The translations under genes and the position numbers were made by a program. The notes beneath the pieces were generated by a model, which was not told the origin of the DNA, did no database searches, and saw only the letters and a list, made by a program, of their open reading frames with translations. Shown in pieces: positions 8,932-17,476 of a stretch of DNA of 33,585 nt. The stretch spans positions 1 to 33,585 of the forward strand of contig NZ_URHZ01000063.1 in NCBI RefSeq assembly GCF_900547735.1. The letters run 5' to 3'. Every line of letters starts with the position of its first letter. Position 1 is the first letter of the stretch. Origin of the DNA: an uncultured Clostridium sp. (GTDB lineage Bacteria > Bacillota > Clostridia > Lachnospirales > Lachnospiraceae).

Positions 8932-8956
8932 GGTCTGCGCATTTACTGCGCCGACC
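8932..8956. other. Inverted repeat between divergent promoters
   Basis: GGTCTGCGCA (8932-8941) and TGCGCCGACC (8947-8956) form a 10-bp stem with one mismatch and a 5-nt loop. It lies between the divergent CofE-like and sigma-54 activator genes, where a terminator is not expected, so it could be an operator. The rest of 8842-9029 shows nothing recognisable. Confidence 0.4.
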
Positions 8957-9029
8957 GTACAAAAAGGTAGTGGCAGCAAGCATTCGGCTCATCCCCCCTC
9001 CTTATTTACTGGAAAATAGGGCGATAAAA

Positions 9030-9038
9030 TGTTACAAT
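9030..9038 (+). promoter_or_regulatory. Candidate extended -10 promoter of the sigma-54 activator gene
   Basis: TGTTACAAT has the TGn extension directly before a TACAAT hexamer (9033-9038). No good -35 is visible. It would give a leader of about 70 bases before ATG 9118. Confidence 0.4.
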
Positions 9039-9117
9039 GACAGGGTCAATTAAATCCGTTTATAACCAGGGGCCGCTTAACGGCGGGCGCCTGCCCTGCA
9101 TACAAAGGAGTTGGAAT

Positions 9118-11193
9118 ATGAAGAAACTGGCAATCGTGGCATATCAGGAATATACGGGCCATCAATACGCGGAGACGCTGAAAAAGCTGTTCGGAACCTC
9201 CGTGGAGGTGACTTTTTATTCCATCTACAGTGATCTTTTGAAAAACCTGGAGGCCGATATTGTCGTGGCGTCCACCTATACCGTCTGCGAACTGTTGAAA
9301 CAGTATGTACCCGATTTCGACAACATTACCATCGCCAACATCACGCTGCAAAAGGAGTCTGTTGCGCGGCTCCGGGCGATTCCGGAGGGGACGCAGGCTC
9401 TGCTTGTGAACGTTTCCCTGCAGGACGCCATTGATACCATCTCCCTGATCCACAGATGCGGTATCAAGCATATTGATTTTGTCCCGGCCTACCCGCCTAT
9501 TTCACCGGATCTCTCCTGCGGCCTGGCCGTCACTCCCGGTGAGATAGACCTGGTGCCGCCAGGGGTTAAAAAAGTGATCGATCTGGGCGAGCGGGTGCTG
9601 TCGATGAAGACCATCATTGAAATAGCCATCCGCCTGAATACCATCGAAGTACTTCACCGACCTATTTTCCGGCAGTACTTCGACAGCATTATTTCCACAG
9701 ACACCAGTGTCCTGGGAATGCTTGATCAGATCAATTTCCTGGAACAGCAGCTCAAATTTGTGACTCAGGTGTTCGATTCCGGCATCATGAGCCTGAGTGA
9801 ACAGGGAGACATCATCTACGTCAACGATTCCGCCGCAAGGCTCATCGGGCAGCCGCCCCAGCATATGATAAGAAAACACCTGCACCAGGTTCTGCCCCCG
9901 CTCTGGGACAGCAAAACCCCAATGGCCGTTAAGGACAAGGTCATCACCCTGAATTCCAATGTGCTTATCGTATCCGTTTACCCGGTCGAATATACCTCCG
10001 TACAGCAGGGTTACATTGTCCTTTTAAAGAAATTTACGGATTTGGAACAGGAGCAGTATAAGATACGCAGGCAGATTATGGCCAGGGGGCATGCGGCAAA
10101 ATACACGTTTGACGATATCGCCGGTGACAGCCTGGTGATCCGCCAGACCAAACAGCTCGCCGCCAAAATGGCGCGCTCCAATTCCTCCGTATTGATCTAC
10201 GGCCAGACGGGAACCGGAAAAGAGCTGTTCGCCCAGTCGATCCACAACGCATCACCGCGCAGAAACTTTCCTTTTATCGCCATCAACTGTTCGGCGATTC
10301 CCGAAAGTCTCCTGGAAAGCGAGCTGTTCGGCTATGCGGAGGGAGCTTTTACCGGGGCCAGAAAAGGCGGAAAATCCGGTTACTTTGAGCAGGCCCACGG
10401 AGGCACGCTCTTCCTGGATGAGATCAGTGAGATGAATATCCACCTTCAGACCCGCCTGCTGCGCGTCCTTCAGGAAAAGGAGATTACGCGTATAGGAGGC
10501 GATTCCGTGATCAATGTAGACGTCCGTATTATTGCGGCCTCCAATATCAAACTGAAAACACTGGTCAACCAGTCGGCCTTCCGAAAAGATCTCTACTACC
10601 GCCTGAACGTACTGAGCATCCAGATTCCGACGCTGGATGAACGCAGGGACGATATCCCGATTCTGGTTGAAAAGATGAAGGAGGGGCTGCATGCCGGTTT
10701 TTCCCTGACGCAGGATGCCGTAGAACTCCTTCAGAACGTTCATTTTGAGGGTAATATCAGGGAACTTCAGAATCTGGTGGAACGGCTTAATTACTCCGAC
10801 CGCCAGGTCATTGACGCCGATGAATTAAAACGGTATCTGGATCAGGACGTACTCGGAACAGACAGCGCCAGTCTGCAGGACATAGAAATAATAGAACGGT
10901 TTATAAAGGAAAACAGCCATCAGGCGGACCGCATTCTCCCTGTCCTTTCCGTACTTCAGGCAACGTGCCGCAGCAGCCGCAAGCTGGGCCGGAAGACGGT
11001 TTTGCAGGAACTGGAAAAAAACGGCGTCTATTTCTCCGAGCAGGAGATAAGGACCGTTTTCCAGACCCTTGCCTTCTACCGCCTGATCCGGATTACGCGC
11101 GGCCGGGGCGGAACATGCATTACGGACCTTGGGATGAAGGCATACTACTATATCATGGAAAAAGGAGCGGCTCAGACAGAGTCGCCCCAATAA
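9118..11193 (+). CDS. Sigma-54 enhancer-binding activator with PrpR_N sensor domain
   Basis: This 691-aa activator remodels RNA polymerase-sigma-54 at -24/-12 promoters. An N-terminal PrpR_N-type ligand-sensing domain (about 1-185) is followed by a PAS-like domain (about 215-310). The AAA+ domain carries Walker A GQTGTGKE (362-369), the sigma-54 contact loop GAFTGA (409-414) and Walker B TLFLDE (430-435). The C-terminus lacks the usual Fis helix-turn-helix and instead ends in what looks like a winged helix (EQEIRTVFQTLAFYRL, then a wing RITRGRGG). ATG 9118 has AAAGGAG; an upstream in-frame ATG at 9037 overlaps the -10 and is rejected. The gene converges on the peptide operon with a 22-bp overlap of 3' ends. 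The operon carries a clear sigma-54 promoter, making it the obvious target (inference). Confidence 0.93.
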   Translation: MKKLAIVAYQEYTGHQYAETLKKLFGTSVEVTFYSIYSDLLKNLEADIVVASTYTVCELLKQYVPDFDNITIANITLQKESVARLRAIPEGTQALLVNVSLQDAIDTISLIHRCGIKHIDFVPAYPPISPDLSCGLAVTPGEIDLVPPGVKKVIDLGERVLSMKTIIEIAIRLNTIEVLHRPIFRQYFDSIISTDTSVLGMLDQINFLEQQLKFVTQVFDSGIMSLSEQGDIIYVNDSAARLIGQPPQHMIRKHLHQVLPPLWDSKTPMAVKDKVITLNSNVLIVSVYPVEYTSVQQGYIVLLKKFTDLEQEQYKIRRQIMARGHAAKYTFDDIAGDSLVIRQTKQLAAKMARSNSSVLIYGQTGTGKELFAQSIHNASPRRNFPFIAINCSAIPESLLESELFGYAEGAFTGARKGGKSGYFEQAHGGTLFLDEISEMNIHLQTRLLRVLQEKEITRIGGDSVINVDVRIIAASNIKLKTLVNQSAFRKDLYYRLNVLSIQIPTLDERRDDIPILVEKMKEGLHAGFSLTQDAVELLQNVHFEGNIRELQNLVERLNYSDRQVIDADELKRYLDQDVLGTDSASLQDIEIIERFIKENSHQADRILPVLSVLQATCRSSRKLGRKTVLQELEKNGVYFSEQEIRTVFQTLAFYRLIRITRGRGGTCITDLGMKAYYYIMEKGAAQTESPQ

Positions 11194-12137
11194 CGGTAAA
11201 AGAAGTTTTCTGCATTGCGGTAACAGATAAGCTCTGTCAGCCGTTCGGAAAAGCCGTCCCTCTCCATGGCTTCGGCAAGTTTGACTATCTCTTTTACCCC
11301 ATCGATTTCCAGTTCAATATCCATACCGTCAAAGTCGGCGCCGATTCCCAGCACTTCCTCGCCGCCGATGTTGATGATATGGCGGCAGTGGCGGAGCATA
11401 TCCGGGATGCGGCTTACCGGATCCTCAGATAAAAAGTCGGAGTAGAAATTCAATCCGATCATGCCTCCGCGGTCTGCGATCCGGCGTATCATATCGTCGC
11501 TTAAGTTGCGGCTCACCGGACGCAGGGCGCGGGCATTGGAATGCGTTGCCATCACCGGCCTGTTTCCATACCGCATAACATCCTCGAATCCTTCGTCCGA
11601 CAGGTGGGATACATCCGCTATGATTCCCAGCTCATCCATCCGATTTAACGCCTCCAGTCCGAATGCCTTTAACCCTCTGGGCTGGGACTGTGCCGCACAG
11701 TGGGGGTAGCCCAGGCAGTTTTCATGGTTCCAGGTCATGTTAATCACCCGTATGCCTTTTTCGTACAGTTCATCCAGGCGCTCTATCCTGTTTTCCAGAA
11801 CCCCGCCTTCCTCCAGCGTCAGAAATCCCGATATCACTCCCTGCTTCTTATTCTCAGCATAGTCCTGAAAACTTCCTGCAAAACGCACCTTATCTTCGTA
11901 TTCACAGGCCTGCTGCCGGAACAGATCGATCATGCCCAGCACATCCTGGTAATGGCTCCCCAGACGCGGAGGCCTTTTCAGATTCAGAAAGCAGGCAAAC
12001 ATCTGGGCGGTGTAACCGCTCTGCCGCAGTGTTTTAAGCGATACGTGGCATTTATTTTCCCATAAATCCCCCAGCTCCGATCCCTCCTGGTAAAACAGGC
12101 GGTTTAAGGTATCCGCATGAAAATCAATGAAATGCAT
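11172..12137 (-). CDS. Membrane dipeptidase family (peptidase M19)
   Basis: M19 zinc dipeptidases cleave dipeptides, including those with a C-terminal D-residue. This 321-aa protein shows the HxD ligand pair in FHADT (H7, D9), the bridging glutamate in TLEEGG (E110), histidines in DVSHLS (H178) and ATHSNAR (H199), and the late GIGADFDGM motif. No signal peptide is visible, so unlike the mammalian enzyme it should be cytosolic. ATG 12137 has GAGGAG upstream and follows the PLP enzyme stop by 23 bases. It is the last gene of the sigma-54 operon, and its end overlaps the convergent activator gene by 22 bp. The likely role is hydrolysis of imported L-Xaa-D-Xaa dipeptides (inference). Confidence 0.93.
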   Translation of the reverse strand: MHFIDFHADTLNRLFYQEGSELGDLWENKCHVSLKTLRQSGYTAQMFACFLNLKRPPRLGSHYQDVLGMIDLFRQQACEYEDKVRFAGSFQDYAENKKQGVISGFLTLEEGGVLENRIERLDELYEKGIRVINMTWNHENCLGYPHCAAQSQPRGLKAFGLEALNRMDELGIIADVSHLSDEGFEDVMRYGNRPVMATHSNARALRPVSRNLSDDMIRRIADRGGMIGLNFYSDFLSEDPVSRIPDMLRHCRHIINIGGEEVLGIGADFDGMDIELEIDGVKEIVKLAEAMERDGFSERLTELICYRNAENFFYRYWGDSV

Positions 12138-12160
12138 TTCTTACTGCTCCTCTCCCATTT

Positions 12161-13153
12161 TTAAAATGTGAACTGATCTCTGGCCGGAAACAGACCGAAC
12201 AGGCCGCCCGTATGGATAAACAGGATATTCTTACTGTCGGAAAAACGTCCCTTTTCGAACTCCTTCGTAAATCCGTACAGGCATTTTCCCGTGTAGACCG
12301 GATCTAATATGATGCCCTCCTTGCGGGCAAAGTCGCGTATAAAGTCGAGTTCTTCCTTACGGCTGAGCGCATATCCCCTTCCGACATAACCGTCCAGGAT
12401 TTCGACTTCCTCCGGACGGATCTCAACCGGTTCATCCAGATACCTCCCGGCCTCCTCCACGATCTCGGAGACACGTTTCTGAAAGAATTCCGCGTCGTCG
12501 CAGACATTGACTCCTGCGATCCGTTTGTTCAGTCCGTACAACCGGTTTGCAAGACAAAGTCCGGCAAATGTCCCGCCCGAACCAACGGCGTCTATGATGG
12601 TGTCAAAGGTGACGCCCAGCAGTTTCTCCTGTTCCATGATTTCCTGCATACAGGTAAGGTAGCCGAAGGTGCCGATTCCGTTTGACGCGCCCTCGGGAAT
12701 TATGTATGCCTTATGTCCTGCGGCGTTGTATTCCTCCGCTACTTCTTCCATAATTTCACCGCGTCTGGAGCGGTAGCTCTCCGCATCAATAATGCGCACA
12801 TCCGCCCCCAGAATCTTATCTATAAAGTAGTTACCGTCTGCCTGCGGTTCCGGCTCACCGTTTCTGAGCACCAGACAGCAGCGAAGTCCCAGCTTGACTG
12901 CGACCGCCGCCGTGGCGCGGCAGTGGTTGGACTGGAGCCCTCCGCAGGTGATAAGTGTGTCGGCTCCCATATTGACGGCCTCCGCGACGGAATATTCCAG
13001 CTTGCGGATTTTATTGCCCGAGAACTCCATTCCCGTCAAATCGTCACGCTTGATAAAGACGGAAACGCCAAGCTCCTGTGAAAACCGGTTCAGCATTTCA
13101 ATTCTGGTCGGCAGATTCGCCATTGGGATCCTGTTTGGAAAAGGTTTCATCAT
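12161..13153 (-). CDS. PLP-dependent D-cysteine desulfhydrase / ACC deaminase family enzyme (SNH type)
   Basis: This 330-aa fold type II PLP enzyme has the lysine in EFSGNKIRKLEY (K48), the QSNH motif (S75-N76-H77) as in bacterial D-cysteine desulfhydrase, a glycine-rich phosphate loop (GSGGTFAG) and the C-terminal DPVYTGKCLYG tyrosine motif. Family members eliminate beta-substituents from D-cysteine, D-serine or chloro-D-alanine, or open the ring of 1-aminocyclopropane-1-carboxylate, giving keto acid and ammonia. SNH rather than the SNQ of ACC deaminase favours a D-cysteine-type reaction (inference). The start is ATG 13153 or the adjacent ATG at 13150, with AGGAGG. It lies 57 bases after the D-aminopeptidase and 23 before the dipeptidase. 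Confidence 0.88.
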   Translation of the reverse strand: MMKPFPNRIPMANLPTRIEMLNRFSQELGVSVFIKRDDLTGMEFSGNKIRKLEYSVAEAVNMGADTLITCGGLQSNHCRATAAVAVKLGLRCCLVLRNGEPEPQADGNYFIDKILGADVRIIDAESYRSRRGEIMEEVAEEYNAAGHKAYIIPEGASNGIGTFGYLTCMQEIMEQEKLLGVTFDTIIDAVGSGGTFAGLCLANRLYGLNKRIAGVNVCDDAEFFQKRVSEIVEEAGRYLDEPVEIRPEEVEILDGYVGRGYALSRKEELDFIRDFARKEGIILDPVYTGKCLYGFTKEFEKGRFSDSKNILFIHTGGLFGLFPARDQFTF

Positions 13154-13210
13154 TATTTCCTCCTGTTATACTAATTCGCCTCCTGAGCGGCGCTGCACCC
13201 GAATTCCCGG

Positions 13211-14014
13211 TTACAGCACAAAATGGAAAAACCGGAGGACTTCATAATAGTCATTATGTTTAAACTCAACGGTATGTGCATCCGTTTTATATGCACCCGG
13301 GTAATAGGATGCGTGTTCCGCATCAAAATGTTTCTGATAGGCCACAGTAACCCGGAATTCAGGGGGCAGGGGACTCACCGGCCCGCCATGGCCCACTCTC
13401 ATCGCCCTCTCCGCGGCGTCCTCCAGCATCCGTTCCACCACCGCCGGATGCAGACTGGCAACGGCTCCTCCGATTCCTATCTTCGTGCAGCACGTCACAA
13501 TCTTTGGGTTCGCAAACGTCGCCTTGTCGCAGATTCCGGCATCCCCTGAAACAAAGACCGTGGGAATTCCAAGATAAGCGGCCGCATAGGAAAACAGTGT
13601 CATCTCCGACGCCGGGGCGCCGTTGACGGTGATCTCCCTGATATTCCTGCTGCTGATCGTGTGGGCCATCGGGTTTCCATTCTGTCCGGCCGCATCGTGG
13701 TAGCCCACGAACATCACGGCATCATAGCTCTTATTAATGCCTCCCACCATGGAATACGGGTTTTTCACTTCCCCGCGTATCAGCGTGACCGGTTCCGGCA
13801 GATACTCATGCATAATATTAAGTCCATATCCGTGCGCATCCTTGACCGCCACAAAATCAGCCCCGGCAGACAGCGCTCCGCGGCATACGGCGCCCACCTC
13901 TTTACTCATCTGTATCATGCCCCTTGTATAGAGCTGCGGGTTGTCGTTTCCGGCCTCCGTAAAGGACGCCAAATCCGCAATGCCCTCAATGTCTGCGCTG
14001 ATAAATACTTTCAT
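13211..14014 (-). CDS. dppA: D-aminopeptidase, peptidase M55 (DppA)
   Basis: This 267-aa cytosolic zinc aminopeptidase would release N-terminal D-amino acids from short peptides. Residues align with B. subtilis DppA: SADIEG (D8, E10), DAHGYG (H61), GYHDAAG (H106), the nucleophile region MAHTISS (H118) and ASEMTLF (E137). I choose ATG 14014 (MKVFISADIEG) with AAGGAG upstream; the open frame begins 10 codons earlier inside the preceding gene. Its ATG overlaps the stop of the transglutaminase-like gene (ATGA), implying translational coupling. In B. subtilis dppA heads the dipeptide permease operon, so its presence beside an ABC importer fits a D-peptide pathway. Confidence 0.94.
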   Translation of the reverse strand: MKVFISADIEGIADLASFTEAGNDNPQLYTRGMIQMSKEVGAVCRGALSAGADFVAVKDAHGYGLNIMHEYLPEPVTLIRGEVKNPYSMVGGINKSYDAVMFVGYHDAAGQNGNPMAHTISSRNIREITVNGAPASEMTLFSYAAAYLGIPTVFVSGDAGICDKATFANPKIVTCCTKIGIGGAVASLHPAVVERMLEDAAERAMRVGHGGPVSPLPPEFRVTVAYQKHFDAEHASYYPGAYKTDAHTVEFKHNDYYEVLRFFHFVL

Positions 14015-15390
14015 CGTTTTTCTCCTTCCCATGGAATCCGGCAAATTTCCAGGATCTCATGTTTTATCTCATACTCGTCTGCCCTTAAGGCCCGGTGTCC
14101 GTACTCACACTCTCCGTACTGGTTATCGGTGGGATCCTGCCGCATATGCTTTTTCGGCGGTGTAAACTCGTGCTGGAATGCAGAATTGGCGGGCATGCGG
14201 AACGGATCCAGGTTCCCAAAGTAAAAGCATCTTCTCTCTTCGTTGCCGGTCCGGTGGGAGCTCCCCCCGAACGACAAATCGGCAAACAGCCAGCCATAGG
14301 GTGCAACGTAAAACTGCGCCCAGTCATGGCCGCCAATATCATAAGGCGCTGCAAACAGTCCCGATTGCCACCTGGCGGGAACCCCGCCGTAACGGCACAG
14401 CGTGATGAACAGTAACGCCTGAATGCCGCAGTCTCCCTTTTGGTTTATGCCGGCATACTCTGCGATATTCCTGATGATGCTGTATTTTCTCACATAGGAA
14501 TATCTGACGTTCAGCGTAATATAGTCATAAATTTTCCGGGCCTTTAAAAGCGGGTTTGTCTCTTCCCCCACAATCTCCTCGTACAGACTGCGGATAAACG
14601 GCGTAAACAGGATATGAGGGGCCTGTTCTTCCAGACAGAAGTCCGGCTGCTCCGCCTCCACGATGCCGGGATCCGGTTCGGTGTACGCCACGTGGTTTTC
14701 ATATTCATACTCCACGGTAAACGTATCTCCCTTTACATATGGTCTCTGAAAGCAGACGGTCCGGCTCTCAAAATCCTCCGGGGCGATTACCGCGTCGGAC
14801 GGTATCCCTATCAGGCGGATCTTTCTCACCTGCGTCCCCGCATTGGGTATGGGCAGATGCACGGTGATCCGGTCCCCCGCGTCCTCCTCCCCCTTTACCT
14901 TCAGGGTGCTTCTGATATGAATGCGGTAAGCATTTCCCCCGTGCTCCTTCATATCGTTCATATTCCGGTTGAGGACCGCCTGCTTTTCCTCCTGCTCCTC
15001 CGGTTTCTGCGGCGCCGCCAGCCTGCCGGTTACGGGATGCTGCACCTTCAGAAGGTTCTCATAGAACGTGCGGATAAAGTACATCTTCCCGTCCCTGTAA
15101 ATCCAGTCGAATACGCCCTGCTCAATCAGCTCCTCAAACTCCTCCCCGGTAAAATCACGGATGTTCAGGCAGAGGACGGACAACGCCTCCTCATAGGAAA
15201 TGGGATATTCAGCCTCCCAGATTGGGAGCTGGGCTTTCTGAAGCTCCAGACACTTTCTGAGCGCCAGGGGAAGTTCTCCCTCAAGCCGTCTGTCGATCAG
15301 CTTAACCGCCTTCGAAAAATACCCGGCCTCCAACTGCCTTCTGATATCCTCCGGAAGCTGTACGGACAAATACTTTATATTTTCCAACAT
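14011..15390 (-). CDS. Cytosolic transglutaminase-like (TGc domain) protein
   Basis: This 459-aa protein has an uncharacterised N-terminal half (1-150), a beta-rich middle (about 155-240) and a transglutaminase/protease-like core (about 270-380). The triad is C321 in KGDCGIQ, H355 in GGHDWAQF and D371 in FADLSFGG. No signal peptide or membrane helix is seen, so it should be cytosolic. TGc proteins can be peptidases, amidases or crosslinkers; inside a peptide-import operon a peptidase or amidase role is most plausible (inference). ATG 15390 has GGGAGG. It starts 19 bases after the first PLP enzyme and its stop overlaps the dppA start. It has no counterpart in the B. subtilis dpp operon. Confidence 0.85.
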   Translation of the reverse strand: MLENIKYLSVQLPEDIRRQLEAGYFSKAVKLIDRRLEGELPLALRKCLELQKAQLPIWEAEYPISYEEALSVLCLNIRDFTGEEFEELIEQGVFDWIYRDGKMYFIRTFYENLLKVQHPVTGRLAAPQKPEEQEEKQAVLNRNMNDMKEHGGNAYRIHIRSTLKVKGEEDAGDRITVHLPIPNAGTQVRKIRLIGIPSDAVIAPEDFESRTVCFQRPYVKGDTFTVEYEYENHVAYTEPDPGIVEAEQPDFCLEEQAPHILFTPFIRSLYEEIVGEETNPLLKARKIYDYITLNVRYSYVRKYSIIRNIAEYAGINQKGDCGIQALLFITLCRYGGVPARWQSGLFAAPYDIGGHDWAQFYVAPYGWLFADLSFGGSSHRTGNEERRCFYFGNLDPFRMPANSAFQHEFTPPKKHMRQDPTDNQYGECEYGHRALRADEYEIKHEILEICRIPWEGEKR

Positions 15391-15409
15391 GTCAAGTTAC
15401 CTCCCTCTC

Positions 15410-16405
15410 TTAAAACTGGGTGAACAGCGCGCCGAAACCGCCCGAATGAAGATAGCAGGCGCTGCCGTTTACGGTTCCGTTTTGCACCGAATCCACCATT
15501 CCGTACAGGGTTTTTCCGGTATAAACTTTCTCGACAAAAATACCCTCTTCCTTTGCCAGCTCATAGATCTGATCCACCGATTCTTTCGTGGGCCTGCCCC
15601 ATCCTTCTCCTCTGTACTCCTCATGGACGGTATACAGCGTCTCAAAGCAGAATCCTTCAAGCTGTCCGGTCAACTGCTGCAGTTCTCCCAGAAAACCGCT
15701 GAGGATTTCTTCCAATTCCGCTTTTTCATGCTCAACCGTCACAACATGTACGTGAAAGGGCGCTCCGGTCAGCGCTGCGCCGAATATGACGCCGGCCGCC
15801 AGCCCTCCGTTCCCGCCCGGGACAAAGAGATGGTCAAGCTGCAGTTCCTGTGCCTCGCACTGATCACAAAGTTCCACAACGGCCTGAACATATCCCAGAG
15901 AGCCAAGAGCCGTCGACGCCCCGTTTTTAATCAGGTACGGATGCCTGCCCTGATTCTCCAGCTCACGGCAGAACTCCTCCACATATGCCTCCCTCTCGTG
16001 ATCCGGCATATCTCCGATATAGCGCATATCTGCGCCGGAAAGGACATTGAGAAGCTGGTTTCCTTCCATCCGCTCCGGCCTGGCGTCATTGTGAATAATG
16101 ATGCAGTCCAGATTCGCCTTGTTGCATGCGGATACGGCGAGGGCGCAGAGATTCGACTGGCATTTTCCGGAGGCTATCACAACGTCCGCTTTTTTCCGTA
16201 CCGCGTCACCCAGAAGATATTCCAGGTTTCTGATCTTATTTCCTCCCGCACCCAGTCCGGTGAGGTCATCCCTCTTGATATACAGGGGAAAACGGGATCC
16301 TGTTTTTTTCTGTATGTTTTTCACCTGGTGCAGCGGGGTTGGGAACGTTCCTAACTCCAGACGGTGAAAATCAGCCAAAACATTTTTTGCTTGCCGGGTA
16401 TTCAT
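15410..16405 (-). CDS. PLP-dependent D-cysteine desulfhydrase / ACC deaminase family enzyme (SNL variant)
   Basis: This second fold type II PLP enzyme of the operon is 331 aa. The PLP lysine is K57 in GGNKIRNLEY, and the C-terminal EKVYTGKTLYG motif is conserved. The active-site motif reads QSNL (S84-N85-L86) where D-cysteine desulfhydrase has SNH and ACC deaminase has SNQ, so substrate choice probably differs from the 12161-13153 paralogue. The two proteins are clearly diverged, not a recent duplication. Three in-frame ATGs lie close together (16417, 16411, 16405); 16405 has GGAG at six bases and is chosen with moderate confidence. It follows the ATPase gene by about 95 bases without a terminator. 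Confidence 0.85.
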   Translation of the reverse strand: MNTRQAKNVLADFHRLELGTFPTPLHQVKNIQKKTGSRFPLYIKRDDLTGLGAGGNKIRNLEYLLGDAVRKKADVVIASGKCQSNLCALAVSACNKANLDCIIIHNDARPERMEGNQLLNVLSGADMRYIGDMPDHEREAYVEEFCRELENQGRHPYLIKNGASTALGSLGYVQAVVELCDQCEAQELQLDHLFVPGGNGGLAAGVIFGAALTGAPFHVHVVTVEHEKAELEEILSGFLGELQQLTGQLEGFCFETLYTVHEEYRGEGWGRPTKESVDQIYELAKEEGIFVEKVYTGKTLYGMVDSVQNGTVNGSACYLHSGGFGALFTQF

Positions 16406-16501
16406 ATCCATCTCCATTCCGCCGCTGACGCAGGCGGCCTGATTATTTCAAATTATATAGTCGCGTCTTAAATTACCGTTTTATTTAGGGGCCGGACCGT
16501 G

Positions 16502-17476
16502 TCACACCAGGTGGCAGGCCACAAAATGGCCCCTGGCAACTTCTTTAAACTCCGGCGCTCTTTCCCTGCACTCATTCTTTGCATAAGGACATCGGCTGGC
16601 AAATTTGCAGCCTGCCGGTGAATTCAGGGGACTCGGAACATCCCCCTCCAGAAGGATCTGGCTGGACTGCCTGGACAGGACGGGATCCGCAATCGGGATC
16701 GCGGAAAGCAGCGCCTTTGTATAGGGGTGCTGATTATGGTTATACAGTTCCTCCGTTTCGGCTATCTCCACCAGACTCCCCAGGTACATAACGCCGACAC
16801 GGTCCGATATATGGCGTACCATGGAAAGGTCATGGGCCACAAACAGATAGGTTAACCCAAGTTCTTCCTGCAAATCCTCCAGCATATTGATTACCTGCGC
16901 CTGAATCGACACATCCAGCGCCGAGATCGGCTCGTCGCAGATAATAAACTCCGGATTGACCGCCAGTGCCCTGGCTATGCCCACGCGCTGGCGCTGCCCC
17001 CCAGAAAATTCATGGGGATAACGGCTGGCGTGATCCTTGTTCAGCCCCACCCGTCTCAACAGTTCCAGAATATATTCCTCCCTCTGCTTTCCGGAGCAGA
17101 TATGGTGGATATCCAGGGGTTCTCCCACGATGTCCGCCACCGTCATACGCGGGTTCAGGGATGCGTACGGATCCTGGAAAATCATCTGTATTTTTTTACG
17201 GTACGGCATGAACTCCTTTGCATTTAAATGGGTGATATCGGCGCCGTCATACCGTACGCTTCCTCCGGTCGGTTCATAGAGACGGCTGATGGCGCGGCCC
17301 GTGGTCGTCTTTCCGCAACCCGATTCGCCTACCAGGCCGAATGTTTCGCCTTTATCAATATAAAATGATACGTTGTCAACGGCTTTTACATAGGAAATCT
17401 TCTGTCTCACCACGCCCTTGACCTTTTTAAAATACATGCTGAGGTTTTCCGCCTCAATCAGGTGATGCTGTTCCAC
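16502..17476 (-). CDS. dppF: Peptide ABC transporter ATP-binding protein (DppF/OppF type)
   Basis: This 324-aa ATPase powers the peptide importer. Walker A GESGCGKT (50-57), the Q-loop in FQDPYASLNP, signature FSGGQRQR (157-164), Walker B IICDEP (178-183) and the oligopeptide-transporter C-terminal extension with spaced cysteines (CKFASRCPYAKNEC) are all present. The start appears to be GTG 17476, inside the end of the other ATPase gene (23-bp overlap), with GGGAGG upstream. It pairs with the DppD-type subunit as a heterodimer. Confidence 0.95.
   Translation of the reverse strand: MEQHHLIEAENLSMYFKKVKGVVRQKISYVKAVDNVSFYIDKGETFGLVGESGCGKTTTGRAISRLYEPTGGSVRYDGADITHLNAKEFMPYRKKIQMIFQDPYASLNPRMTVADIVGEPLDIHHICSGKQREEYILELLRRVGLNKDHASRYPHEFSGGQRQRVGIARALAVNPEFIICDEPISALDVSIQAQVINMLEDLQEELGLTYLFVAHDLSMVRHISDRVGVMYLGSLVEIAETEELYNHNQHPYTKALLSAIPIADPVLSRQSSQILLEGDVPSPLNSPAGCKFASRCPYAKNECRERAPEFKEVARGHFVACHLV

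Noticed and set aside
8964..8982. TGGCAGCAAGCATTCGG as a sigma-54 promoter for the activator gene
   Set aside because: The -12 element lacks TTGC at the required distance, and an extended -10 sigma-A site lies closer to the gene.
14614..15423. 269-aa plus-strand open frame over the transglutaminase-like gene
   Set aside because: It is an antisense shadow caused by codon composition.
15389..16354. 321-aa plus-strand open frame over the SNL PLP enzyme
   Set aside because: It is antisense to a clear PLP enzyme; the translation shows no family features.
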